A stretch of DNA of 64,000 nucleotides from positions 146,496,067 through 146,560,066 of the forward strand of contig NC_079211.1 of NCBI RefSeq assembly GCF_029633865.1, read 5' to 3'. The DNA is from Lampris incognitus. Its lineage: Eukaryota; Chordata; Actinopteri; Lampriformes; Lampridae. Positions 10,167 to 21,353 of the stretch are shown piece after piece (position 1 is the stretch's first letter; each line of letters begins with the position of its first letter). A program made the position numbers and the translations under genes. Under the pieces are notes generated by a model. It saw nothing but the letters and a program-made list of their open reading frames with translations, had not been told where the DNA came from and did no database searches.

Positions 10167-13038
10167 GGAAGAAGAGAAGCATGGAGAGACAGGAAGGAGG
10201 AAGAGAAGCGTGGAGAGACAGGAAGGAAGAAGAGAAGCATGGAGAGACAGGAAGGAAGAAGAGAAGCATGGAGAGACAGGGAGGAGGAAGAGAAGCGTGG
10301 AGAGACAGGAAGGAAGAAGAGAAGCGTGGAGAGACAGGGAGGAGGAAGAGAAGCGTGGAGAGACAGGAAGGAAGAGGAGAAGCATGGAGAGACAGGAAGG
10401 AAGAAGAGAAGCATGGAGAGACAGGAAGGAAGAAGAGAAGCATGGAGAGACAGGGAGGAAGAAGAGAAGCATAGAGAGACAGGAAGGAAGAAGAGAAGCA
10501 TGGAGAGACAGGAAGGAAGAAGAGAAGCGTAGAGAGACAGGAAGGAAGAAGAGAAGCATGGAGAGACAGGAAGGAGGAAGAGAAGCGTGGAGAGACAGGA
10601 AGGAAGAAGAGAAGCGTGGAGAGACAGGAAGGAAGAAGAGAAGCATGGAGAGACAGGAAGGAAGAAGAGAAGCATGGAGAGACAGGAAGGAAGAAGAGAA
10701 GCATGGAGAGACAGGAAGGAAGAAGAGAAGCGTAGAGAGACAGGAAGGAAGAAGAGAAGCATGGAGAGACAGGAAGGAGGAAGAGAAGCGTGGAGAGACA
10801 GGAAGGAAGAAGAGAAGCGTGGAGAGACAGGAAGGAAGAAGAGAAGCATGGAGAGACAGGAAGGAAGAAGAGAAGCATGGAGAGACAGGGAGGAGGAAGA
10901 GAAGCATGGAGAGACAGGAAAGAAGAAGAGAAGCATAGAGAGACAGGAAGGAAGAAGAGAAGCATGGAGAGACAGGAAGGAAGAAGAGAAGCATGGAGAG
11001 ACAGGGAGGAAGAAGAGAAGCATGGAGAGACAGGAAGGAAGAAGAGAAGCATAGAGAGACAGGGAGGAAGAAGAGAAGCATAGAGAGACAGGAAGGAAGA
11101 AGAGAAGCATGGAGAGACAGGAAGGAAGAAGAGAAGCGTGGAGAGACAGGAAGGAAGAAGAGAAGCGTAGAGAGACAGGAAGGAAGAAGAGAAGCATAGA
11201 GAGACAGGAAGGAAGAAGAGAAGCGTGGAGAGACAGGAAGGAAGAAGAGAAGCATGGAGAGACAGGAAGGAAGAAGAGAAGCATGGAGAGACAGGGAGGA
11301 AGAAGAGAAGCATGGAGAGACAGGAAGGAGGAAGAGAAGCATGGAGAGACAGAAAGGAAGAAGAGAAGCATGGAGAGACAGGAAGGAAGAAGAGAAGCGT
11401 GGAGAGACAGGAAGGAAGAAGAGAAGCGTGGAGAGACAGGAAGGAAGAAGAGAAGCGTGGAGAGACAGGAAGGAGGAAGAGAAGCATGGAGAGACAGGAA
11501 GGAGGAAGAGAAGCATGGAGAGACAGAAAGGAAGAAGAGAAGCGTGGAGAGACAGGAAGGAAGAAGAGAAGCGTGGAGAGACAGGAAGGAAGAAGAGAAG
11601 CATGGAGAGACAGGAAGGAAGAAGAGAAGCATGGAGAGACAGGAAGGAAGAAGAGAAGCATGGAGAGACAGGAAGGAAGAAGAGAAGCATGGAGAGACAG
11701 AAAAGAAGAAGAGAAGCATGGAGAGACAGGAAGGAGGAAGAGAAGCATGGAGAGACAGAAAGGAAGAAGAGAAGCGTGGAGAGACAGGAAGGAAGAAGAG
11801 ATGCATAGAGAGACAGGGAGGAAGAAGAGAAGCATGGAGAGACAGGAAGGAAGAAGAGAAGCATGGAGAGACAGGAAGGAAGAAGAGATGCATGGAGAGA
11901 CAGGAAGGAAGAAGAGAAGCGTGGAGAGACAGGGAGGAAGAAGAGAAGCGTGGAGAGACAGGAAGGAAGAAGAGAAGCATGGAGAGACAGGAAGGAAGAA
12001 GAGAAGCATGGAGAGACAGGAAGGAAGAAGAGAAGCATGGAGAGACAGGAAGGAAGAAGAGAAGCACGGAGAGACAGGAAGGAGGAAGAGAAGCGTGGAG
12101 AGACAGGGAGGAAGAAGAGAAGCGTGGAGAGACAGGGAGGAAGAAGAGAAGCGTGGAGAGACAGGAAGGAAGAAGAGAAGCGTGGAGAGACAGGGAGGAA
12201 GAAGAGAAGCGTGGAGAGACAGGAAGGAAGAAGAGAAGCGTGGAGAGACAGGAAGGAAGAAGAGAAGCGTGGAGAGACAGGGAGGAAGAAGAGAAGCGTG
12301 GAGAGACAGGAAGGAAGAAGAGAAGCATGGAGAGACAGGAAGGAAGAAGAGAAGCACGGAGAGACAGGAAGGAAGAAGAGAAGCACGGAGAGACAGGAAG
12401 GAAGAAGAGAAGCACGGAGAGACAGGAAGGAAGAAGAGAAGCATGGAGAGACAGGAAGGAAGAAGAGCAGCATGGAGAGACAGGAAGGAAGAAGAGCAGC
12501 ATGGAGAGACAGGAAGGAAGAAGAGAAGCATAGAGAGACAGGAAGGAAGAAGAGAAGCATAGAGAGACAGGAAGGAAGAAGAGAAGCATGGAGAGACAGG
12601 AAGGAAGAAGAGAAGCATGGAGAGACAGGAAGGAAGAAGAGAAGCATAGAGAGACAGGAAGGAAGAAGAGAAGCATGGAGAGACAGGAAGGAAGAAGAGA
12701 AGCTTAGAGAGACAGGAAGGAAGAAGAGAAGCATAGAGAGACAGGAAGGAGGAAGAGAAGCATAGAGAGACAGGAAGGAAGAAGAGAAGCATGGAGAGAC
12801 AGGAAGGAAGAAGAGAAGCATAGAGAGACAGGAAGGAGGAAGAGAAGCGTGGAGAGACAGGAAGGAAGAAGAGAAGCGTGGAGAGACAGGAAGGAAGAAG
12901 AGAAGCATGGAGAGACAGGAAGGAGGAAGAGAAGCATAGAGAGACAGGAAGGAAGAAGAGAAGCGTGGAGAGACAGGAAGGAAGAAGAGAAGCATGGAGA
13001 GACAGGAAGGAAGAAGAGAAGCATGGAGAGACAGGAAG
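10167..13038. repeat. 29-bp minisatellite, about 99 units
   Basis: Unit AAGAGAAGCATGGAGAGACA plus GGAAGGAAG (29 bp). The ATGGAGAGACAG start (or its ATAG/GTGG/ACGG variants) falls at 10181 and every 29 bp to 13023, 98 steps, with no length change at the points checked. Variation is overwhelmingly A/G transitions (GCAT/GCGT, ATGG/ATAG, GGAAGG/GGGAGG). Because 29 is not a multiple of three and the unit lacks stops in most frames, it generates long spurious frames on both strands (up to 1126 codons on -). It lies between GST theta exons 2 and 3. Confidence 0.97.
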
Positions 13039-13194
13039 CCCTGCAGCCTTCATGCTGCGTCCAGCCTTAACTCACACCTGAATCTTTTGGGGGACATTGT
13101 TTCATTCACATTCTCTTCAGTCGCTCACCCCCACCCCCCATCCCCCCCCTCAAATTCAAATGGCTTTATTGGCATGCTGTAACAATGTACATAT

Positions 13195-13340
13195 TTCTCT
13201 CCCCCATCTCTCTCTCTTTCTCTCCCCCCCTTCTCTTTCTCCCCCCTCTCTGTTTCTCTCATTCTCCGTCATTCTGTCTTTCTCCTTCTCTTGATCATTC
13301 TCTCTCTCTGTCTGTCTATCGCTCTCTCCCCCTCCCCCTT
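13195..13340. repeat. CT-rich low-complexity tract
   Basis: Interrupted TCTC/CCCC pyrimidine tract, ending at the CATTACAG acceptor of GST theta exon 3 and perhaps serving as an extended polypyrimidine tract. Confidence 0.8.
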
Positions 13341-13348
13341 CATTACAG

Positions 13349-13500
13349 CATTCCCATCCTGAAGTACACGGTGGAGAAGTTTTCCTCCTCTCTCCTGCAG
13401 TACTGGTACCCAGCTGACATGTGGAGTCGGGTCCGGGTTAACGAGCACCCCGCCTGGCAGCACTCATCCATCAGAGCCCAGGGGTCAAAGGTCTTCTGGT
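13349..13500 (+). pseudogene. GST theta exon 3
   Basis: Acceptor TTACAG at 13343-13348. Reads IPILKYTVEKF, YWYPADMWSRVRVNE, AWQHSSIRAQGSKVFWFR, the helix alpha-3/alpha-4 segment of GST theta. In the family the exon is about 151 bp and would end near 13499, but the sequence there (TGGTTCAGGG) is not a GT donor. The frame runs on 51 bases to a stop at 13548-13550. Confidence 0.82.
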
Positions 13501-13559
13501 TCAGGGAGCGAAAAACCAACCCCGTTTCACAACAATCTCGCCCTCAGTAAGCCCACTCT

Positions 13560-14499
13560 GTGTAACCACCATGTCACGTCCCCTTCACGTCACATTATGT
13601 CCCCTCTAAACTGAGGTGGCGCTATCCGTCAGAGCCACGGTAGCACAGCAACCCGACAGAAAGACTCTCATACAGCCGAACTCGAATTGTAATATCGTTC
13701 TGCAAAGGAGCCATGTTTCATTTCTGCTTAAGTGCTGCCCTCTATGGGTCACACGTGTGAATGACAACAACACGTTGAAAGACGAGACAAATTACAGTAA
13801 TTCAAAAAGGACGATAATAGAGGCCAAACACGTCTTCAGACACCCTCAGTTGACCTCCTCCATGACTTTTGGAGGGTGGCAAACAACAACTGAAACAGTC
13901 AGCAGGTCCTGTAGAGCAGGAGAAACCTGACTCGTGTACTTGGTTTGATTCAGCCCCACCGAGTATCACCTACTGCTATTTACTAGTCTTACCATCATAC
14001 AGAGTAGTCATGTCATATTTACTCATCACATCATCCTATTTACTGGTTATACCGGTCCCACATATATTTGAAAGTCATATGATATTTACATATTTATATA
14101 TTTACTAGAAATTATATTTACTAATTGATCATTTTAATTTATATATTTACTAGCAATTATATTTACTAGTCACATTATAATCATACTTTCTTTGTATTGC
14201 ACCTTTTTAATGAAGTTACAAAACGCTTCACAGTTACAACAGCTAAACACATACATAAAATAAAAGTAAAACAGGAAAAAGAAAAAAACCCTTAAAACAG
14301 TATAAAAATGTAAACAGAAGCACCATACTTTGCAGTAGCACATACATGACACCATTACAAAGGCCTTTTTGTAAAAAGAAAAAAGAGGCTTATAAGAATG
14401 TTTTAAAATTTTTTAAGAATTTAAGTTTTTTTTTAAATTTAAGAATAAATTTTAAGAATTTACAACGCTCAGTTTAATACAAAATGGTGGGATTTATGT
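13560..14499. other. intronic AT-rich sequence
   Basis: Contains a stretch of TATTTACTAG/TTATATATTTACT units (about 13985-14165), a degenerate AT-rich tandem, and short interspersed-repeat style sequence near 14185-14260 (AAACGCTTCACAGTTACA). No coding signal. Confidence 0.45.
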
Positions 14500-16262
14500 G
14501 ACAGTGTTAAGCGTTCATTTGAATGACAGCCCGCGCAAATAAACTTTTTATATCTGGTTGTTTTGGGGTACAGTGCTCTGTAGCGCCTACCAGAGGAGAG
14601 GAGTTGGAACAGGTTGTGACCAGGGTGTGACCAGGGTGTGATGGGTATGCAGTGATGTTGCCTGCCCGTTTCTTGAGTCTGGAGGTGTATAAGTCCTGAA
14701 TGGAGGGCAGATTGGCACCAAGGATTTTCTCCGCAGACCTAACTGCCTGTTGTAGTCTGTCCCTGTCCTGTTTGGTGGCCGAACCAAACCAGACAGTGAT
14801 GGATGGATGTGCGGGTTGAACTTCTTGAGCTGGCGGAGAGAGTACATCCTCTGCTGGGCCTTTTTGATGATTGTGTCTATTTTGGATGTCTGACTTAGGT
14901 CCTGAGAGATTATGGAACCCAGAAATCTGTAGGTTTTCACTGTAAACACAATGTTGTTGAGTACGGTGAGGGAGGGCAGGCGTTGGGGGGTTCCTCCTGA
15001 AGTCCATTGTCATCTCCACTGTTTTGAGCATGTTCAGCTCCAGGTTGTTATGGCCGCACCAGAGGACGAGCTGATCAACCTCCCGTCTATTTGCAGACTC
15101 GTCACCATCCCAGATGATGATGGATGACACAGCCAGTGATGGTTGTGTCGTCCAAAAACTTAAGGAGTTTACCAGACGGGTCTCCTGAGGTGCAGTCATT
15201 TATGTGAAGAGTAGAGGGGAGAGCACACATCCCTGGGGGACACCAGTGCTGATTGTCCGGGTGCTGGATGTGATTTTCCCCAGCCTCACCAGCTGCCTCC
15301 TGTCTGTCAGGAAGTTTTTAATCCACCGGCAGATGGGGGCTGGTACAATGAGCTGGGTGAGTTTGGAGTGGAGGATATCTGGGATCATGGTGTTGAATGC
15401 TGAGCTGAAGTCCACATATAGGACCTTTGCATATGTCCCTGGGGAGTTGAGGTGTTGGAAGATGTAGTGCAATCCCATGTTGACTGCCTCACCCACTGAC
15501 CTGTTTGCTGGGTAGGCCAACTGCAGGGGGTCGAGCAGGAGGCCTGTGATTTCCTTCAGGTGGGCCAACACCAGTCTCTTGAAGGATTTCATGACCACAG
15601 ACATTAAGGCAATGGTCCTGTAGTCATTTAATCCTGCAATACAGGGTTTCTTGGGGACCAGGATGATAGTGGAGCTGTTGAAGCAGGAGGGGACTTCACA
15701 CAGCTCCAGTGATCTGTTCAAGATCAGTCTGAAAATGAGGGCCAGCTGGTCAGCACAGACTTTAAGACAGGAGGGTGAGACACCATCCAGGCTTGGTGCC
15801 TTACTGGTCTTCCGTCTCTGGAAGAGCTGACACACGTCCTCAACACAGATCCTGAATGTGGGTGGGGGTTCGGTGAGGAGGGGAGAGTGGCTGGCTGGGA
15901 GTGCAGTTGGTTGTGTGTTGTGGCTGGAGAGGGTGAGGGGTGTGAAAGTTCACTTTTCAAACCTGCAGTAAAACCCATTTAGGTCATCAGCCAGTTGATG
16001 GTTCCCTGCAGTGTGTGTGTGTGTGTGTGTGGGGGGGGCTCACCTGTATTTGGTACTGTCTTTCAAACCTCTCCAGACTGATGATGGGTCGTTGGCAGAA
16101 AACCTGTTTTTCAACTTTTCAGAGTAGCACCTTTTTACCTCTCCGATCTCCTTTCTGATTGTATTTCTGGCTTTGTTATACTTGATCCTATCGCCACTCC
16201 TGTAGACTGCCTCTTTGGCCTGAAGAAGCTGCCTGGCGGGTTCGGATCCGACGTTTCTTGGG
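14500..16262 (-). mobile_element. L2/CR1-like LINE, reverse transcriptase region, degenerate
   Basis: On the - strand, successive frames give the pre-RT linker (ARQLLQAKEAVYRSGDRIKY, 16040-16262), the RT core (15200-15835: TSKAPSLDGVSP, VLYVDFSSAFNT, STGVPQGCVLSPLLF) and the post-RT part (14507-15199: GDESANRREVDQLV, NNLELNMLKTVEMTMDFR, KKAQQRMYSLRQLKKF). The YADD box region is lost in a frameshift at about 15200, and a GT microsatellite (16011-16031) breaks the frame upstream. It is 5'-truncated and dead. Lies in intron 3 of the GST theta relic. Confidence 0.85.
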
Positions 16263-16859
16263 TCTGCATGAGTCATATGTAAAGATTTGTGCAGAATATG
16301 AATGCAGTACTCCTGCAGTATAAATGTACACCAGAGTATTGCACATTTGAAGTATCTGTCCGTGTTGTAGTCATCTGCTGCAAAATCCAAAGAGCATACC
16401 TGAAGATTTCCCAGTACTGATGTCAGTGCGTTGTTGTAAAAAAAAAATTTTTTAGCACTTGGAGCCATTGTTTGCACCATTCAACATGTGTTGGTAATCA
16501 GTGGTAGTTTACGCTTAATCCCTCCTCTCTCCTTTTCCTGTAGTTGTCGCATCCAGGAACTATAAAACAAGAAGGCATGTTTGTTGTCGATAAAACTAAT
16601 CCAATGCAATTTATGTTGTTTTTCAGTACACAAAGCCACAAGAAATTCCCACCTCCATGAGCTGGGTGGGTTTTGGAATGACTTGAGGGTCGTTTGCCGG
16701 AAGTTTGCGCACAATGCATCCTGGTACATGTAGGCACTGCCAGCACGGCTCCGTGACCAGAAGAACTCAGATATTTGCCAATAACACTGATGGGACATCC
16801 ACATAAAAACCGGTGAAATTTCCCTTTGAAAACAAAATACAAATACTGTCCCTACGCAG

Positions 16860-17034
16860 GCCATACTGCCCTGGTGACAGGTTCAGAGGTACCGAAGGAG
16901 AAGAGGGCCGCCACCCTGGTGGACCTCAACTATTCCTTGATCTTTTTTGAGTCGAACTTCCTCCAGGACAAAGCTTTTATCGCTGAGAGAAAATCCTTCT
17001 CGCCGATCTGGTGGCAATAATGGAGATTATGCAG
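16860..17034 (+). pseudogene. GST theta exon 4, frameshifted
   Basis: Acceptor CTACGCAG at 16852-16859 and donor GTAATA at 17035. The frame gives GSEVPKEKRAATLVDLNYSL then FLQDKAFIA, theta helix alpha-5/alpha-6. After that KILLADLVAIMEIMQ is found only in another frame, implying one lost base near 16982-16990. Observed length 175 bp against 176 as I recall it for the family, consistent with a single-base deletion. Confidence 0.8.
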
Positions 17035-17059
17035 GTAATAGTAGCACTAGTAATAATGC

Positions 17060-17413
17060 TACTGGCAGAGTTGAAGATGATAAGATTTTCATTGGAAGTG
17101 ATGAAGAAGGACAGGATTAGGAACGAGTATATTAGAGGGCCAGCTCAGGTTGGACGGTTTGGAGACAAAGCAAGAGAGGCAAGATTGAGATGGTTTGGAC
17201 ATGTGTGGAGGAGAGATGCTGGGTATATTGGGAGAAGGATGCTGAATATGGAGCTGCCAGGGAAGAGGAGAAGAGGAAGGCCAAAGAGGAGGTTTATGGA
17301 TGTGGTGAGAGAGGACATGCAGGTGGCTGGTGTGACAGAGGAAGATGCAGAGGACAGGAAGAGATGGAAACGGATGATCTGATGTGGCGCCCCCTAACGG
17401 GAGCAGCCGAAAG
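17060..17413 (+). mobile_element. LINE-D copy 2, 3' end
   Basis: Encodes AELKMIRFSLEV, KDRIRNEYIRGPAQVGRFG, RLRWFGHVWRRDAGYIGRRM and the GKRRRGRPKRR tail, then the family 3' end CCCCTAACGGGAGCAGCCGAA and a TAG-repeat tail. It is inserted just 25 bp after the exon 4 donor. Confidence 0.85.
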
Positions 17414-17453
17414 TAGTAGTAGTAGTAGTAGTAGTAATAATAATAATACATTT
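17414..17453. repeat. (TAG)n/(TAA)n tail of LINE-D
   Basis: AGTAGTAGTAG followed by AATAATAATAAT directly after the LINE 3' end; simple-repeat tails are typical for this LINE type. Confidence 0.85.
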
Positions 17454-17850
17454 TATTTGTGGGTACCTTTCAGAGCACTCAAGGACACCTTACAGAACAC
17501 AGTAAATAAAACAAGCAGCACTGTATCAGACAGCATAAAATCAAAACAAAGCAGGGTAGACATTAAAAAGTTAACACAACGGATAAGTATAAAATCATCA
17601 TCTACACAAAACTCAATGAAGCGTGGATCAGACTGAATTTACCAGTCTGAAAAGGTGCATTTTGAGATGGGATGTGAAGGTTGAAAGAGACTCATTGTTG
17701 TGAATGTCTTGTGGGAGAGAGTTCCATAGGCGGGGGACAGAAGAGGATCTGAGAGTGCGGGAGGGCGTGTGGATATGAAGGAGTTCAGAAAGATATGAAG
17801 GAGCTAGGTTATTAAGGGCCTTAAAGGTGGGGAGCAGGATCTTGAAGTCA
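17454..17850. repeat. unclassified interspersed repeat
   Basis: CATTTTATTTGTGGGTACC, then CACTCAAGGACACCTTACAG and TTATTAAGGGCCTTAAAGG. The style is that of fish dispersed repeats, but it does not recur in this window and was assigned from memory of such repeats only. Confidence 0.35.
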
Positions 17851-18062
17851 ATACAATAGTAGTAGTATTATTACTGCTAGTACTAATGCCTCTGCTACTG
17901 TTTCTTTTACTACTACTAGTACCACTACTACTGCTACTACTACCATTACTGTCATGTCTAGTAATACCGCTACTTACTACCGTTTCTAGTTCTCCTACTA
18001 CAACTAATATGAATGTTTCCACAAGTTCTACTACTACAGATACTACTGCTACTCCTACTACC
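17851..18062. repeat. degenerate (TAC/TAG)n trinucleotide repeat
   Basis: AGTAGTAGTATTATTACTGC then TACTACTACTAGTACCACTA and related triplets; long Thr/Ser frames on both strands are artefacts. Confidence 0.85.
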
Positions 18063-18270
18063 ACTGCTTGTGTGTGGATGTGTGTGTTGTGTGTAGATGT
18101 GTGTGAAAGTGTGGATGATGTGTCCCCTATAAAAGCAGTTGTCTGTGTGATATCCTAAATTACATTCTGTCTTCAGCCTAAATGTTGTAGGACTTGATCT
18201 CCAGAAACCTGGACTGAATTAAGTTTTGTTTTTTTTCCGCTTTGTTTTTCTTTCATTTCCTGTTTTACAG

Positions 18271-18487
18271 CTGGCCGGACTCGGTTGGACGTGTTTGAAG
18301 GCAGGCCAGCGCTGAGCACGTGGACAGACCAGGTGAAGCAGATCGGCGAGGATTTTTTCAACGAAGTCCACAAGAGAACAGCCTCCAGCAGACCGTGGAG
18401 AAGAACGGCATGCTGGAAGTCCTGACGCCTCGCATTCCAGAAGAGGTCCAGCTAGGAACCGTCTCAGAAACACGGAGGAAGGTTTAA
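18271..18487 (+). pseudogene. GST theta exon 5 (last), frameshifted
   Basis: Acceptor TTTTACAG at 18263-18270. Reads LDVFEGRPALSTWTDQVKQI then FFNEVHK, the C-terminal helical segment. The original frame stops at 18423. One base further along, NSLQQTVEKNGMLEVLTP continues to a stop at 18485, indicating a lost base after NEVHK. The join from exon 4 also seems one base short. Confidence 0.8.
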
Positions 18488-18846
18488 CCTATCACCACTG
18501 TCAAACACAGCCAGCAAACACTGATATTTTAGTTGTGCTCTAAGCTGTTAGTTTTGGAAAAGTCTGAGAAAATTCAGTTTAAAATATCAGTTGTCTTGAA
18601 AAGTTTGAGGAGTGACAGAAAGTCTGGAAACATCTGGAAAAGTGTTAACGATCAGTCCTGATGTTCGTAAAACTAAAACATATTTCTGAATCAGAAACAC
18701 TTATTTATGTCATTTAATTTCATGTACTTGCGCACATGAAATGAAAGGAAATATTGTTTTCCCCAGCCCAAGGCAGTGCAACATAGGGTTAAAAAAAAAC
18801 ACACATCCAAAAACTACAAGAACACCTTGATTCAAACTAACACATC
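18488..18846. other. 3' flank of the GST theta relic
   Basis: AT-rich sequence without a clean AATAAA. No gene seen. Confidence 0.4.
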
Positions 18847-18951
18847 CATCCATTATCCGAACCGCTTATCCTGCTCTCAGGGATGCTGGAACCTATCCCA
18901 GCAGTCATTGGGCAGCAGGCGGGGAGACACCCTGGACAGACCACCAGGCCA

Positions 18952-19001
<50 letters not shown>

Positions 19002-19222
19002 GGACAATTTAGTACAACTGATTCACCTGACCTACATGTCTTTGTACTGTGGGAGGAAACCGGAGCCCCAGGAGGAAACCCACACAGACACTGGAAGAAC
19101 ATACAAACCCCACACAGAGGACAACCCAGGATGACCCCCAAGGTTGGACTACCCCGGGACTCAAACCCGGGACCTTCTTGCTGTGAGGTGACCGCGCTAA
19201 CCACTGCGCCACCGGAACTGCC
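18847..19222 (-). mobile_element. SINE-B copy 2
   Basis: Reverse complement of the family: ends with CCATCCATTATCCGAACCGC on the left and the head (GGTTTGAGTCCCGGG box B, GTTAGCGCGG box A in complement) on the right near 19150-19210. It carries an internal (CA)n microsatellite at about 18955-18997. Confidence 0.88.
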
Positions 19223-19760
19223 AGTCTGCATGGGCTAGCAGTTAGTTTAGCTTGCCCTGTTTCCGCGTCCTGTCTGACCGCCCTCTGTGTTTCCTCTTCG
19301 GTCGCAGCTCCAGTCAGGGCCATGGTCCTTAGGCCCACAGGACGCAGCAGACCAGGCTCCCTCAGCCGATCCAATGCTAGTTCTCCCAGCCAGACACCTT
19401 CGACACACCTCCCCACACTCCACGTGATGACACTAAAAACACAGTCATGGCTAGGTGAGGCCGCCGCCAGACCACCCTTGGTGTTATTGGAACTGCTGGT
19501 CTGCATGGGCTAGCAATTAGCTTAGCCTGCCCCGCTTCCGCATCCTGTCAGACTGTCCTCGCTGTTACCACTTCGGGCACAGCTCCAGGCAGGGCCGTGG
19601 TCCCTGGGCCCACAGGATGCAGCAGACCAAGCTCTCTCAACCAATCCAGCGCCAGCTCTCCCAGCCATGAAACGAAGACAAACCTAGACGCAGACGTGGA
19701 CAAGGACACTGCATGGATGGTACTGGGTGAGGCCGCCACAAACGTGAATTCACGCCGCCA
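19214..19760. repeat. two-unit tandem duplication, about 275 bp period
   Basis: GGAACTGCCAGTCTGCATGG at 19214 recurs as GGAACTGCTGGTCTGCATGG at 19489. The following sequence (GGGCTAGCA, GGCCCACAGGA, AGACCA, CAGCCA blocks) is similar for about 230 bp. GCCGCCATCTT motifs follow at about 19750 and 19809. Confidence 0.75.
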
Positions 19761-19860
19761 TCTTCTCACACAGGTACTGGGCGAGGCCTCTGCAAATGTG
19801 ACTCTGCGCCGCCATCTTCCCACACCGGAAGCTTGTAACCAATCCCAAACATTTTGAAAC

Positions 19861-21020
19861 CCAACCAAATTTTACTTTCGTATCGCATATTGAGGGACAG
19901 ATAATGACCGTAGTGATGTGACCGAGATAACACCAAACATCATGGTCATACCCTATTGATCTACTCTCAGATTGTCAAACCCAGTACAGAAATTCAAGCA
20001 CAATGCAGAAAAAATTCCGTAAATTTGGAGAGGAAAAAAAGCACAACCCTCCTCAACATTGTTTTTTTATTTTTATTTTCCACTTTCAGGATAGCTTCCC
20101 GATTATTATTCACACCAGTGGTTTTGCATATTCTTTATATCACAAACAGAATTTACTACAATGACTACGATCTGAATTCTTTAATAACGGATGAATATGT
20201 ACAGATTAAACAAACCATCTGTCGTCTCCCCCAAATTCATTTTAAGACCACCTGGGAGTCCATGGCCCTCAGATTGAGAAACACTGTTAAATCTTCCAAC
20301 CCGAACTCACAGAATCCTCCCTTCTAGATACGGGTGTGAAATGATAATAAATGAAATGGAAAATAATAATGCCTGAAAATGATCAAGCCAGATGTGACGG
20401 TGTCAGTTTATTTGCCAAATGTGACTTTGTATTATACCTGCACATTTCATGACAGAACTTCTAAGATGTACTGCTCTCATTGTGTGTAAAGAGGAAAGAA
20501 ACACAACTAAGCAGCCAGCCAAACTCCGTCAAAATGAATACCAGAGTCAGGGAGTAGCTTTCTATGCTCTTAGTGCTTTATTTTGCGGCACTGTTGCATT
20601 CACAATGAATGGGGTAAAACTGAAAATAAAAACAATAAAGCAGTATTTAAACATCGGCATACATAGACATTAATACAACTCACATTCAAACAGTTGCATC
20701 AAATAATAGCATATGCTAAAATAGGCTAGCCTAGAAAATAGCAGGCTAGGCTAGGCTAAATAAACAATTGGCTACGTGAAGCTAGGCTAAACAGTGTAAG
20801 CTAAGCTAACTTGCACACCGAAAACACATGCTCATCTCAAATCAGGCCCCATGTATCGCTACCACCCAAATTCCCCAAAATAATGAAAGAACAATAAACT
20901 ACAATATGTGATGGACAACTACTCACAGACAACGCCTACGAAGGCAACACAAGAAGCAAGGATTACAGTGGATGCTTTTGTCGCATGTCCCGCTGACTTC
21001 TTGGCAAACTAAAATGGCCG
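19861..21020. other. intergenic, including GCTA-rich tract
   Basis: No gene recognised. A (GGCTA)-type low-complexity tract lies at about 20709-20815. A fragment near 20253-20285 (GGCCCTCAGATTGAGAAACA) resembles a hAT-type end. Confidence 0.4.
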
Positions 21021-21025
21021 ACTTC

Positions 21026-21347
21026 TGTCACGTATCAGGAAAGAACCCAAAAGCAGACGGGACAACCAGGTAAGGGAAGAATCAACTCTTTATTGAAGTA
21101 ACCGATCTCAGGGGTAGAGCAGGAGTCGGCTCAGTGGCAGGTAGGCAGGCAGGCAGGCAGAAGTCCATGAAAGGCGACGTTCCAGCGAAGACTGGACCAC
21201 AGTGGAGGCTTTTTAAGGGTGATGATCGCTTTGATGTCAAGGGAGAGCGGCTGATTGCTTTGAAGTCAAGGGAGAGAGGCTGTGACAGGGGGGGTCAGCA
21301 GGTGTCAGGGGCGAGCGCTTTGATGTCAAGGGCGAGAGGCTGTGACA
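21026..21347 (-). repeat. Gypsy-1 3' LTR
   Basis: Starts TGTCACGTATCAGG and ends GGCTGTGACA on the + strand; same length as its partner. A polypurine tract, seen on + as CCCCCCCTCC at 21351-21360, adjoins it as expected for a 3' LTR of a - strand element. Includes TTTATTGAAG, the complement of a CAATAAA-type polyadenylation signal. Confidence 0.93.
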
Positions 21348-21353
21348 GTACCC

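Larger units (their letters stand above)
6347..18487 (+). pseudogene. glutathione S-transferase theta (GSTT1-like), decayed five-exon gene
   Basis: GST theta enzymes are cytosolic homodimers that conjugate glutathione to small electrophiles. Five blocks in the right order match the five-exon GSTT gene: exon 1 (MPLQLHLHLHSQPC), exon 2 (VSILKK-AVMKEG), exon 3 (YWYPADM, AWQH, GSKVFWFR), exon 4 (EVPKEK, DLNYSL, LADLVAI) and exon 5 (LDVFEGRPALSTW). Phases of exons 1, 2 and 3 agree with the family. Lesions: exon 2 has SAV where the fold needs its cis-proline (VP); no GT donor is visible at the expected ends of exons 2 and 3; exon 4 needs one extra base before EKILLADLVAI; exon 5 appears one base short at its start and again after NEVHK. 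The P2X gene in the same window has no such indels, so sequencing error is a poor explanation. Most likely a pseudogene of a duplicated gstt; a divergent allele with alternative splice sites is less likely. Confidence 0.8.

Noticed and set aside
9673-13053. Very long - strand frames (1126, 952 and 877 codons) and + strand frames (474, 445) across the 29-bp array
   Set aside because: They exist because a stop-free 29-bp unit is read in three phases, giving the same residues in every frame. No start context, domain or splice signal.
13500-13550. Read-through of GST theta exon 3 as a genuine C-terminus
   Set aside because: The residues after GSKVFWFR do not resemble the family, and the later exons 4 and 5 are present downstream.
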